Source: CATQHB01 sp965262595
GTDB taxonomy: Bacteria > Chloroflexota > Dehalococcoidia > Lucifugimonadales > UBA3495
Length of the DNA: 64,000 nt
Assembly (NCBI GenBank): GCA_965262595.1
Contig: OZ253548.1
Location: 310,001-374,000, forward strand
Direction: 5' to 3'
This document shows positions 17,627-26,601 of the stretch, piece by piece. Each line of letters starts with the position of its first letter. Position 1 is the first letter of the stretch. The position numbers and the translations under genes were made by a program. The notes under the pieces are model-generated. The model was not told the DNA's origin, ran no database searches, and worked only from the letters and a program-made list of their open reading frames with translations.

Positions 17627-17678
17627 AGGGAAAAACACCCAGGTCACGGACTTATTCAGAGGTTCCCTAAGTGGTGGC

Positions 17679-18986
17679 TCAGGCTGCCGCCCCCGCGGTG
17701 CGCAGCTCTGGGGGCCGCCGCTCCCCCCGGAAGTACACCAGGGCCATTGCGGCCAGCAAGAGTACGATGTTGGACCAGATGGCAAGCTCGTAGGTGCCCC
17801 TGATATCGTAGAAGAGGCCGCCAAGGAAAGCCCCCAACCCACTGCCGATGGGCATGACGGCAAACATCGTCCCGTAAATTGTCCCCAAGTTTCTGACGCC
17901 GTACCGGTCCGAGGTATAGGCGGCAGTTACACTAACTACAGAGTTCCAGGAAAACCCCACCAGGAGTATGCCCGCCAAGAGGGTTCCCAGCCCCAGCGGG
18001 GGTATTCCAAGGGCTGGTACTCCCATGGACAGCAACACGACAACAAACCCGAGGGCCCGAATGTGGTAGGAAGCAGTCAACAGCCACCGCCGCCCGTACC
18101 GGTCGGAAAGATGCCCCATGGTGAGGCTTCCAACCACGGCGGTGGCGCCGATCAGGCTGAACGCCCCCGCTGCGGCCATCGGGTGATATCCCAGGTCCCG
18201 GGCATAAGTCACGAAATGAGCATTCACGAAGCTCATCGAGTAGCCTCAAACGAAGTAGCCGAAGGTGAGCCGGTAGAACAGGTTCGATCCCAGCGCCTCC
18301 TTGAAAGTCGCGTCGCGCCCGAATATCGGTGTAGAGTCCTCCCCAGCCGTGCCTCCTCTCTTACCCAGGTCCGCTGTATCACCCAACGGCTCCAACCCCA
18401 TTTCCTGCGGAGTGTTTCGGATGAATATAAAGCCAACGGGCAGAATGACCAGGAGAGCGAGTCCTCCCAAGAAATAGTAGGCATCCCGCCAGTCAAACAG
18501 GATCAGAAAGACTGAGGCCGTCGGCACCAGGACCAAAGCTCCAAAGGACCCGGCGCTACTGTACAAGCCGAGCGTCAAGCCGCGGCGGGCGTAAAACCAG
18601 GCGCTGATAACCTTGGTCAAAATTGGGCCGACGCCCATTGCCAGCCCGATGCTCATCACCGCGAAAACCGCGTAGAGTTGCATCAAACTTTGGACGGATG
18701 GAACGATTAACAGCATGACTCCCAGCAAGCCAACGCCGAAAAGGGCCACCATTTTGGGGCTGTAACGGTCGGCCAGATAACCGGCCAGGGGCCGCAATAG
18801 GCCGGACAGCATGAAGGTGATTCCAAATGCAAGGGACAGAGTGCCCCTGCTCCAGCCGAACTCCTCGGTCATGGGCTGCAGGAAGACGCCGAAGGAGAAC
18901 TGGGTGCCGGAAGCGCCCAAGGCTACTAACGAGCAGCCAATAAGAACGAACCAACCGTGGAACATTCGGTCGGATTTACCTGTCAT
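17679..18986 (-). pseudogene. MFS transporter interrupted by a single in-frame TGA
   Basis: Two adjoining frames of 246 and 185 codons are in the same phase and separated only by TGA at 18248-18246. Together they give a 435-residue, 12-helix major facilitator. The N-terminal half has the MFHGWFVLIGCSLVALGASG opening and the GYLADRYSPK loop 2-3 motif; the C-terminal half has the equivalent MGHLSDRYGRR. The TGA falls in TM7 within FGYFV-x-GYSMSFVNAHFV, where relatives usually carry Cys (FFVCGF-type). The simplest reading is a Cys-to-stop mutation. Selenocysteine is possible because a hairpin follows the TGA, and the neighbouring gene is a probable selenoprotein. The second half has its own ATG (18236). 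Substrate is unknown; closest in style to oxalate/formate- or monocarboxylate-type MFS. Confidence 0.75.
18216..18236 (-). other. Hairpin downstream of the MFS in-frame TGA
   Basis: On the minus strand, ATGAGC-TT (18236-18229), loop CGTG (18228-18225), AA, a bulged T (18222) and GCTCAT (18221-18216) form an 8-bp stem whose loop begins 18 bases after the TGA and contains GU. Spacing and loop resemble a bacterial SECIS element, though the bulged U is on the 3' side and such hairpins arise by chance. Confidence 0.3.
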
Positions 18987-19280
18987 CTCTGCCTCTCGCC
19001 GGGTTATTTACCCGCGTTGGTCCGGTTGGGTGCGGATACTCCTTAATTTACCACAAGAACCGATGGCAAATTGCGGAGGCAAGGGTATGCTATTACCCGA
19101 GACGTCCTCAATCGCTCCATACGATAACTGCGCTGCCATCCGTAAGTGGTATCCGAATCTTGAGAATAAAACTCGAAGCAGTAAACCCAGCATAGCCGCC
19201 GGAACCGGCGCCCATCTTCAGACGCCGTACCGGGAAAAAACCAAAGGAATCCAGGCCAGACCCTCTCTCAACGGCACAAT

Positions 19281-19478
19281 CGTAATAGGAAGGTGGAGCG
19301 GTTTCGGCGTACGCTGAGTGAGTACCTGCCGAATAGAACCACCTTCGAGCCGGTGGATAAGTTGCAGGATGAGTTGCAGCAGTACCTTATCTGTACAACA
19401 CTGCCCGGCGCCCACCGGGCACTTAAAGGCAGGACGCCCCTGGAAACCCTGCAATTTTATCGACCAATTACCTGACAC
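19281..19478 (+). pseudogene. Transposase fragment, IS481-like C-terminus
   Basis: The frame beginning RKVERFRRTLSEYLPNRTTF and ending with HRALKGRTPLETLQFY matches the C-terminal end of rve-type transposases of the IS481 group (x-VERFHRT...HxALxGxTPxE). Everything upstream, including the catalytic residues, is absent or out of frame. It lies just past the end of the BNR-repeat gene. Confidence 0.65.
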
Positions 19479-19551
19479 ATACCAGAACGACCGGCCTCAG
19501 TGATAGCAAAATCACTGTCAATATTGGCGGGCGGGTCCGCCGGAGGCCCTC

Positions 19552-22500
19552 TTACGTCGCAATAGCCGGGATGTCCAGGTCTCTCACCAAGTTGGCAAAT
19601 TGGGCCACGTCATCATCTATAACTTGCTTAAGAGCCACCAGTTGCTGGTCGATGTCGGCGGCGAGGTAGTCGAAAACCTGGTACGCCTGCTGAGGAGGCG
19701 CAAAGTCGGCGTTGGCGACGGCGGCGGTGAGTTCCGCCAGCTTGCGGTTGAGCCGCACCGGTAGGTCCAACCGGTCCCGGGCGCCCCGGTACACCGACTG
19801 GATTAGTTGGTCTTCTATCTGCTTTAGTTTCTCCTTTACCGAATCCGCTGCGTCGCCCACCGTCTCCAGTGAGGGGTGCCCCTGGGCGCGGCTAACCCAC
19901 TGGTCAACCTGCTGGCGAACTCGGCGTAATTGGTTGATGCCGTCGTGGGTCTCCGACACCTTGTCGCGAATCTGAACCAGGAATTGGAACTGGGCATCCA
20001 GATCGTCCTGGCTGGCTCCGACTCGGGGGTCTTTGACTAGGCGGAAAGTCTGGGTCTGGGAGTCGTCGCCCACTTGCAGCGTCACCTGGTAGGTTCCCGG
20101 CGCTGCCAGAGGGCCGACAAGGGAGTCTTCGGTAGTCTTGTCTTCGGGCACCTTGCGGGCCGCCGGGTAGCGCATGTTCCAGACGAAGCGATTCATTCCC
20201 GGTTCGGCCGGCGCCCGGGGTTCCGGGGTATTCTCGTCTGCCTCCGGGGGATTGCTGGAGAAACCCCGAATGGTCTGCCCGTCCTCGTCCAGTATGCTAA
20301 GTGTTATTTCCGCGGGCGCCTCCTTAAGATAGTAGTGAACCATCACCCCGTCGGGCGGGTTCTCCCCGGCGTCCCAGAACTTCCGCACAGTCTCGCCCCA
20401 TTTGCCCAACGACTCGCTGTAGGTGACGTCCGCACCCAGCCCGGCGCGGTAGCTTTTGCCGACGGTGGGCTTTCGCTCCCGGAAGGGCGACCGGACCCGG
20501 TGGGTGTCCCGGGGCTGCATCAGGTGGAAGGACCGGTCCGACAGGGATGGAGTAAGCTGGTGCAGTTGGCTCAGGTCGTCCAGAATCCAGAAAGACCGCC
20601 CGTGGGTGGCGGCAATCAGGTTGTCGTCCTTGATTGCCAGGTCGTACACCGGGACCACCGGCAGGTTGGCCCGCAGCGGCTGCCAAGACTCCCCTTGATT
20701 GAAAGACACATACACTCCGGTCTCGGTGCCGGCGTAGAGCAGTCCCGGACGGCTGGGGTCTTCCCGCACCACCCGGGTGTAATCATCCTGAGGCAGGCCA
20801 GCGGTTATTGACGTCCAGGTCTGGCCGTAATCGGAAGTCTTGTAGAGCATGGGACGGGTGTCGTCCAGCTTGTAGCGAGTGGCCGCCAGGTAGGCGGTGG
20901 CCGGGTCGTGGGGAGAGACCTCAATCATGCAAATGAGCGTCCATTCCGGCAAGTCGCCGGGTGTTACCGGGTCCCACGTAGCGCCATTATTTCGGGACAG
21001 GTGTACCAGTCCGTCGTCGGAACCGGCCCAGAAGACGCCCGGCTGGTGGGGAGATTCCACGAAGGCGAAGATGGTGGCGTAGATTTCGGCGCCGGAGGTA
21101 TCCTTGGTTATGGGGCCTCCCGAGGGTTCCAGGGTAGCCGGGTCGTGGCGGGTCAGGTCGGGGCTGATGGCTTCCCAACTGCTGCCCAGGTCGGTGGTGC
21201 GGAACACGAGGTTGCCGGCCACGTAGAGGGTCTGCGGGTCGTGGGGCGAGAACATGATGGGATAGGTCCACTGGAAGCGGTACTTCATGGCCTTGGCCCC
21301 CCATCCGGTGTACAGCTCCGGCCAAACCGTTATTATCCGCACCTGTCCGGTGGCGTGGTCGTAGTGCAGCAGGTTGCCGCCGCCGCCGCCGGAGCTGCCA
21401 ATGGCCCCGGAAATGACCGTGTTGGGGTCCAGAGGATGAACGGCGATGTGGCCGCTTTCCGAGTTCCCTACGACGTAACAATCGCCCCAGGGGATGGCCC
21501 CTTTGTGGGTGCGGGAAGGCACGCTGATGGCGGTGTTGTCCTGCTGGGTTCCGTACACCCGGTGGGGAAACTGGCTGTCGGTTGTCAGGTGGTAAAATTG
21601 GCCGGTGAGCTGGTTGTAGATGCTGGACCAGCTCTCCCCGCCATTGAAGGTGACGCAGGCGCCGCCATCGTTGCCCTCGATCATCCGTCGAGGATTGTTG
21701 GGGTCAATCCAAAGGTCGTGGTCGTCGCCGTGGGGCGTGGTGACCCGGTTGAAGCTGCGTCCCCCGTCAACGGACTTCCAGCACTGGTAGTTAAGTATCC
21801 ACACCGTTTCCGGGTCTTGCGGGTCGGCGAAGACGTGCTGGTAGTACCAGGGACGCCCTTGCAGGTCCCGGTTGTCGCTGACCAACTCCCAGATATCGCC
21901 TCCGTCGTCGGAACGGTACAGGCCGCAGTCTTCGGCCTCGATGGTGGCCCACACCCGCCCCGGTTTGGCGGGGGATACAGCGACACCGATGCGCCCCTTG
22001 AGCCCGCCGGGCAAGCCGGGGTTGTCGGTAATCTCGGTCCAGGAGTCACCCCCGTCCACCGACTTGAAGATGCCGCTTTCCGGTCCGCCACTGATGAGGC
22101 TCCAGGGTGTGCGCCGGGTCTCCCAGATGGAGGCGTAGAGGATGCGGGGGTTGTTGGGGTCCAGGGACAGGTCCGCCGCCCCGGCATTTTCGCTGCGGAA
22201 CAGGACCCGCTCCCAGGTGTTCCCTCCGTCCCTGGAGCGGAATATGCCCCGCTCCTCGTTGGGGCCGTAGGCGTGTCCCAGGGCCGCCACATACACCAGG
22301 TCTGGGTTGGCGGGGTGTACCCGCACCCGAGCGATGTGCCGAGTGTCGGACAAGCCCATGTTGGTCCAGGTCTGGCCGCCGTCAGTTGACCGGTACACCC
22401 CGTCCCCGTAGGTCACGTCCCCGCGGATGCAAGACTCCCCCATGCCGGCGTAAATCACGTTGGGGTCGGACCCGGCGACGGCGATGGCCCCCACCGAGGC

Positions 22501-22737
22501 GGTGTTGAAGAAACCGTCGGAAACATTCTCCCAATAGGACCCGCCGTCGGTGGTCTTCCATACCCCGCCGGCGCAGGCGCCGAAGTAGAACACCATGGGG
22601 TTGACCGGATCGCCGGTGACCGCCACCACCCGACCGCCCCGGGGCGGACCGATGCAGCGCCACCGCACTGCGCCGAGCAGCTCCTGGGGGAAGGAAGAAG
22701 CGGGGGCTTGGTCCTGCTGCGTTTCATTCGTCGTCAT
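19552..22737 (-). CDS. Large BNR/VPS10 (sortilin-like) beta-propeller protein
   Basis: A 1061-residue protein built of BNR/Asp-box repeats: VWKTTDGGSYWENV, VYRSTDGGQTWTNM, IFRSRDGGNTWERV, IFKSVDGGDSWTEI, LYRSDDGGDIWELV and further copies to about residue 690. These would form one or two large beta-propellers of the sortilin N-terminal/VPS10 type. The last 350 residues contain an Ig-like segment (APGTYQVTLQVGDD) and a helical region (residues about 930-1040). The family is common in Chloroflexota and Acidobacteria, annotated as glycosyl hydrolase or photosystem assembly-like, without proven activity. The ATG start (GGTAGGTG upstream) yields no signal peptide or TM helix, which is odd for a family often secreted. 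No operon partner is visible. Confidence 0.8.
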   Translation of the reverse strand: MTTNETQQDQAPASSFPQELLGAVRWRCIGPPRGGRVVAVTGDPVNPMVFYFGACAGGVWKTTDGGSYWENVSDGFFNTASVGAIAVAGSDPNVIYAGMGESCIRGDVTYGDGVYRSTDGGQTWTNMGLSDTRHIARVRVHPANPDLVYVAALGHAYGPNEERGIFRSRDGGNTWERVLFRSENAGAADLSLDPNNPRILYASIWETRRTPWSLISGGPESGIFKSVDGGDSWTEITDNPGLPGGLKGRIGVAVSPAKPGRVWATIEAEDCGLYRSDDGGDIWELVSDNRDLQGRPWYYQHVFADPQDPETVWILNYQCWKSVDGGRSFNRVTTPHGDDHDLWIDPNNPRRMIEGNDGGACVTFNGGESWSSIYNQLTGQFYHLTTDSQFPHRVYGTQQDNTAISVPSRTHKGAIPWGDCYVVGNSESGHIAVHPLDPNTVISGAIGSSGGGGGNLLHYDHATGQVRIITVWPELYTGWGAKAMKYRFQWTYPIMFSPHDPQTLYVAGNLVFRTTDLGSSWEAISPDLTRHDPATLEPSGGPITKDTSGAEIYATIFAFVESPHQPGVFWAGSDDGLVHLSRNNGATWDPVTPGDLPEWTLICMIEVSPHDPATAYLAATRYKLDDTRPMLYKTSDYGQTWTSITAGLPQDDYTRVVREDPSRPGLLYAGTETGVYVSFNQGESWQPLRANLPVVPVYDLAIKDDNLIAATHGRSFWILDDLSQLHQLTPSLSDRSFHLMQPRDTHRVRSPFRERKPTVGKSYRAGLGADVTYSESLGKWGETVRKFWDAGENPPDGVMVHYYLKEAPAEITLSILDEDGQTIRGFSSNPPEADENTPEPRAPAEPGMNRFVWNMRYPAARKVPEDKTTEDSLVGPLAAPGTYQVTLQVGDDSQTQTFRLVKDPRVGASQDDLDAQFQFLVQIRDKVSETHDGINQLRRVRQQVDQWVSRAQGHPSLETVGDAADSVKEKLKQIEDQLIQSVYRGARDRLDLPVRLNRKLAELTAAVANADFAPPQQAYQVFDYLAADIDQQLVALKQVIDDDVAQFANLVRDLDIPAIAT

Positions 22738-22985
22738 AGTAGCACCTACCCGTTCAAGGTCTGCACCTGCCGGGGAGTCCGGTTAACCGTCGTCCCGGCG
22801 GATGCCAGTTGGGCAATTATCCCCTGATGTACCGGCATGTGTCGAGGGGATGCGTTAAAAGTCTCGAGGGAAAGGGTCAGTTGGCTTGGATGCTCGATTC
22901 TCAAAAGAAAGGTTCGAATTAAAAGGGTTGTAGTACAGTCCCACACTGCCCCGCCTCTCTGAAACCGATCCGTCCATCGACCGGG

Positions 22986-23310
22986 TCACCGGAAGGCTTC
23001 CTCCACCCACAGCTCCTCGTCTCTACCTGATAGTTTGGATACGACGCGGAGTGTGGCTTGACCCTGGTGATGCCTTTTCACAGGATCGCCGAGGTTCATG
23101 ATGGTCTCTTTCGTTTTGGCTGAGAGGTTCAATAGGTGGAGCACCCGGGTCAGGTGCGCCCTGGAAACACCGAGGTCCCGGGCGAGGTCAGCTCTGGAAC
23201 TAACCTCGCCGGTCTCTAACCTCGATTGCTATTCTTGCGCTAAGATAATCGGGTTCCGGTTCGGACCACGGGTTGCCTTTGGTTTGGGGGGAGGTGGCTT
23301 TGGTTCGGGA
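22986..23310 (-). pseudogene. Degenerate HTH DNA-binding protein (recombinase-associated type)
   Basis: On the minus strand a Pro/Lys-rich stretch (PEPKPPPPKPKATRGPNRNP) leads to an in-frame TAG near 23234, then RLETGEVSSRADLARDLGVS and RAHLTRVLHLLNLS, a ParB/KorB-like helix-turn-helix. It ends ELWVEEAFR and TGA at 22986-22988. Proteins with this basic Pro-rich linker plus HTH often lie beside site-specific recombinases. The TAG and lack of a start codon mark it as a remnant. Confidence 0.5.
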
Positions 23311-23334
23311 AATGCAGACCTCTCCCAGACCTAG

Positions 23335-23699
23335 GTTCGTAATATGGAACTTGCTGGAGAGCCAGCAACTTCCCCCTTTCGCTATTGGATAGGGTTTTTG
23401 CCAAAATTCATAGCTCGATCATTTCTGGGGCGTCCGATTTCAGTTCTGGTTAGGTCCGGCCAGTTCTAATGACTGCTAATTCAATCTTGGTAAACCCAAA
23501 TAACGGAGTGCCCTGGAAGAGTTTAGCTATAAGAAAGGGAGGAGCGCCAATCCCATGCCAGGAAAGGACACAGTCTCGGGCCTCGGAGATAGCTTCCGCT
23601 TTTCTACTGATTGCGGCGTTCTTGCGAAGGAGTGTAGCCCGGGTTCCCGCACCGACAGGAGTCTTCAAGCGGGGGAGAGACGCCCCGGATTTGGCCGGA
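23335..23699. other. Non-coding stretch with no recognised gene
   Basis: About 365 bases between the degenerate HTH gene and oppF. Short frames on both strands show no family features. A hairpin TTGCTGG/CCAGCAA lies near 23350. Probably decayed sequence. Confidence 0.4.
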
Positions 23700-24671
23700 T
23701 TATCGGTGAAGGAAACAGGCCACGGTATGGCCTGAGGATACTTCTACCAGGTCCGGCTCGTCAGCGGAGCATCGATCCATGACGTAGGGGCACCTGGTAT
23801 GAAAATGACACCCGGAAGGAGGATTGAGTGCGCTCGGCACCTCACCGGAAATTACCAGTTCTTCCCGTTCCTCGTCAGGATGCGAGGGCAATGCCGCGGC
23901 AAATAGAGCTTGGGTATAGGGGTGGAGGGGATTGTTGCTCAACTCCATACTTTCCGCGGTTTCGACAATCTTGCCCAAGTACATGACGGCGATTCGGTCG
24001 CTGATGTGGGCAACGGCGGCCAGGTCGTGGCCGATGAAGATGTAACTTACCCCCAATTCTCGCTGCAGTTCCTCCAGCAGGGTGAGGATGTGGGCTCGGA
24101 TGGAGACATCCAGGGCTGAAACCGGCTCATCCAGGACGATTAACTCGGCGTTGGTGGCCAGGGCGCGGGCAATGGCAACTCGCTGGCGCTGTCCACCGCT
24201 GAACTCGTGGGGAAAGAGACGAGCTACCTCCGTCTGCAAGCCTACCAATTCCAGCACTTCGTTCACTCGGCTCTTAATGCCCTGGGGGGACAGCAAGCTA
24301 TGAACCTCCAGAGGTTCAGCGATGATGTCACCAACCCGCATACGAGGACTCAGGGAGCTGAAGGGGTCCTGAAATACTACCTGCACCGATTGTCGATACT
24401 CTTTCAAGGCCTTGCCTTTGAGCTTGGTCACGTCCTGTCCCTTGAAGATCAGCGACCCCGACGTGGGACTTTCCTGGGTGAGGACCAGTTTGGAGGTCGT
24501 GGTTTTGCCACAGCCGGACTCACCCACTACGCCCAGGGTCTCCCCAGGGTAAACGCTGAAACTGACCCCGTCCACCGCTTTGACATAACCCCTGACCCGT
24601 CCAAATACTCCTCCGGTACTTACCGGAAAGTACTTCCTAAGGTCGCGAACCTCCAATAACGCTTCAGGCAT
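23700..24671 (-). CDS. oppF: Oligopeptide ABC transporter ATP-binding protein (OppF-like)
   Basis: An ATPase of a peptide/nickel-class importer, 323 residues from the chosen start MPEALLEVRDL. Visible: Walker A GESGCGKTT, signature SGGQRQRVAIARAL, Walker B LIVLDEPVSALD, switch His (IGHDLAAVAHI), and the C-terminal oligo_HPY extension with HTRCPYVMDRC, whose cysteines bind an iron-sulfur cluster in some relatives. The ATG at 24671-24669 overlaps the oppD TGA by 8 bases (ATGCCTGA), so translation is coupled; a start further upstream at 24746 lies inside oppD and is unlikely. Last gene of the five-gene operon. Being second of the ATPase pair and having the SALD Walker B supports OppF/DppF. Confidence 0.93.
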   Translation of the reverse strand: MPEALLEVRDLRKYFPVSTGGVFGRVRGYVKAVDGVSFSVYPGETLGVVGESGCGKTTTSKLVLTQESPTSGSLIFKGQDVTKLKGKALKEYRQSVQVVFQDPFSSLSPRMRVGDIIAEPLEVHSLLSPQGIKSRVNEVLELVGLQTEVARLFPHEFSGGQRQRVAIARALATNAELIVLDEPVSALDVSIRAHILTLLEELQRELGVSYIFIGHDLAAVAHISDRIAVMYLGKIVETAESMELSNNPLHPYTQALFAAALPSHPDEEREELVISGEVPSALNPPSGCHFHTRCPYVMDRCSADEPDLVEVSSGHTVACFLHR

Positions 24672-25656
24672 TCTTTGCTTCCTCAACCGATAGCCAGCAT
24701 TTTGACTGTTGTCCATTAGTAAACGAAACGTAGGGAGGTTCCTCATTGATGCATTGGTCGGTAGCGTAAGGGCATCTGGGGTGGAAGGCGCAGCCGGTGG
24801 GGAGGTCGGCCAAATTGGGAGGCTGACCCGGAATGACGTACAGCGGATCCTTGTTCCCCAAGCGAGGAATGGACTTAATTAACGCCTGGGTATAGGGATG
24901 CTTGGGGTTGTTGTATATCTCCCGGACGTTTCCTTGCTCGACAATTTTACCGGCGTACATCACCGCAACCTTGTCGCACATCTTGGCAACAATGCCCAAG
25001 TTGTGGGTTACAAAGATCAAGGATACGCCGGTCTCCCGCTGGAGGTCTCGCAACAGGTTCAAATACTGCAACTGAATGGTAACGTCCAGGTTGGTAGTCG
25101 GCTCGTCAGCAACAATCAGCTTGGGGCCGCCCGCCAAAGATATGGCCCCCACGATGCGCTGCCGCATTCCACCGCTCATCTGGTGGGGATATTCTCGCAT
25201 TCTGATCTCGGGGGATGGAATACGGACCGAACGCAATAATCCAACCACCCGCTCCCTAAGAGAGGCGCGGCGCATCCCTCGGTGGTGGTATGCCGGCTCG
25301 CCGACCTGGTCCATGATGGTAAACAGCGGGTCCAGAGATGCCATGGGGTCTTGCAGAATCATGCCCATGTCGCGCCCGCGAATATTCCGCATTTCCCCTT
25401 CGCTTATTTCCATCAGGTCCTGGCCGTCAAAGCTAATGGAGCCGCTGACAATCTTCCCCGCGCCGGGCAGCAGGCGGAAGATGGCGTGGCAGGTGGTGGT
25501 TTTGCCACAGCCGGATTCCCCCACCAAGCCCATAGTTTCTCCCTGGTCCACAGAGAAGGTGATGCCATCTATAGCCTTGACCACCCGAGTACCGCCGAAG
25601 CCGGTAAACTGGGCGTAGAGGTCGTTAACCTGCAACAGCGTTTTGGTTGTAGTCAC
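24664..25656 (-). CDS. oppD: Oligopeptide ABC transporter ATP-binding protein (OppD-like)
   Basis: First ATPase of the Opp/Dpp-type importer, 330 residues. Walker A GESGCGKTT, Q-loop LQDPMASLDPLFT, signature MSGGMRQRIVGAISL, Walker B LIVADEPTTNLD, switch His VTHNLGIVA and oligo_HPY tail with HPRCPYATDQC. GTG at 25656 is preferred because GGAGG lies 6 bases before it; a TTG one codon upstream would be only 3 bases away. The TTNLD Walker B (usually TTALD) is slightly unusual. The pair OppD/OppF powers uptake through OppB/OppC. Confidence 0.93.
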   Translation of the reverse strand: MTTTKTLLQVNDLYAQFTGFGGTRVVKAIDGITFSVDQGETMGLVGESGCGKTTTCHAIFRLLPGAGKIVSGSISFDGQDLMEISEGEMRNIRGRDMGMILQDPMASLDPLFTIMDQVGEPAYHHRGMRRASLRERVVGLLRSVRIPSPEIRMREYPHQMSGGMRQRIVGAISLAGGPKLIVADEPTTNLDVTIQLQYLNLLRDLQRETGVSLIFVTHNLGIVAKMCDKVAVMYAGKIVEQGNVREIYNNPKHPYTQALIKSIPRLGNKDPLYVIPGQPPNLADLPTGCAFHPRCPYATDQCINEEPPYVSFTNGQQSKCWLSVEEAKNA

Positions 25657-25681
25657 CAAATTCCTCCGGTTCCCTATCCGA

Positions 25682-26593
25682 TTACCGGTTCCTCAACTGG
25701 GGGTCCAGACGCACCCGCATCCAGTCCCCTAGAAGGTTGGCCGCCAGCACCAGCAACATAATGCAAAATCCGGGAGCCACCGTGAGCGTCCAGCGTTCCG
25801 AAATGAGGGTCGGGCGCGCATCTGCCAGCATATTTCCCCAGGTGGGAGTGGGTGGAGGGACTCCTACGCCCAAAAAGCTGAGAGAAGCCTCCAAAATAAT
25901 TGCCACTCCGACGGTTAGACTGAACAGGACCATGGCGGTGTTCATGATGTTGGGCAGGATATGCCGAATCATAACCCGGACCTTGCTGGCGCCGGTAACT
26001 TCGGCCAACTTCACGAAGTCCCGCTCGCGCAGGCTTAGAACTTCGCCGCGGATTACCCGAGCGTACCTGGTCCAGAACACCAACATCAGAATCAGGATGA
26101 TGGTCCATAAACCTGGACTGAGCACGGCGGCCAGGAAAATGCCGAAAACCAGGGACGGCAGGGCCAATTTAGCATCGGTGACCCGCATTATCACCAGGTC
26201 CCAGATGCCACCCATATATCCCGATATAATCCCCAGGGATACTCCGACCGCTCCGGCGAACACCGTACCCAGCAACCCGATGATCAGCGATGTCCTGGCC
26301 CCGTATATCAGGCGGCTAAATATGTCGCGGCCTTGAAAATCGGTGCCCAGAATTGTGTCCCAACTGCCGCCTACATAAACCGCCGGAGCGAAAATCCTGA
26401 TTGGCTTAACTGAAAGCTCCGGGTCGTGGGGAGCAATCAGCGGCGCAAACACCGCTACTACCGCTACAAACAGAATGATTAGCACCGGCAATTTTGGCGC
26501 ATCTCTCAAGATTGACCATGACCGGTTCGCTGCCGAAGCGACCTGTTCCGCTGCCGAAACCGGGCTGATGACTAATATTGGCTCAGTTGCCAT
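25682..26593 (-). CDS. oppC: Oligopeptide ABC transporter permease (OppC-like)
   Basis: A 303-residue inner-membrane permease. It has one N-terminal TM helix (LIILFVAVVAVFAPLIAP) followed by a long extracytoplasmic stretch with LGTDFQGRDIFSRLIYGART, diagnostic of the OppC/DppC branch. Then come the five-helix BPD_transp_1 core and the EAA loop (EVTGASKVRVMIRHILPN) that docks OppD/OppF. It ends 22 bases before the oppD start and begins 8 bases after oppB, so all are in one transcript. Confidence 0.93.
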   Translation of the reverse strand: MATEPILVISPVSAAEQVASAANRSWSILRDAPKLPVLIILFVAVVAVFAPLIAPHDPELSVKPIRIFAPAVYVGGSWDTILGTDFQGRDIFSRLIYGARTSLIIGLLGTVFAGAVGVSLGIISGYMGGIWDLVIMRVTDAKLALPSLVFGIFLAAVLSPGLWTIILILMLVFWTRYARVIRGEVLSLRERDFVKLAEVTGASKVRVMIRHILPNIMNTAMVLFSLTVGVAIILEASLSFLGVGVPPPTPTWGNMLADARPTLISERWTLTVAPGFCIMLLVLAANLLGDWMRVRLDPQLRNR

Positions 26594-26601
26594 GTTTATG
26601 C

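Larger units (their letters stand above)
17489..17661. repeat. Small palindromic element with internal hairpin and tandem array
   Basis: CTCTGAATAA (17489-17498) and TTATTCAGAG (17652-17661) form a 10-bp terminal inverted repeat around 173 bases. Inside are a perfect 16-bp inverted repeat (17521-17536 with 17541-17556, loop GAAG) and five tandem copies of a 14-bp unit. No coding sequence is present, so it is a MITE-like or REP-like element. Confidence 0.5.

Noticed and set aside
20908..22389. 493-codon + strand frame opposite the BNR protein
   Set aside because: Gly/Val-rich antisense shadow; the minus strand has ordered Asp-box repeats.
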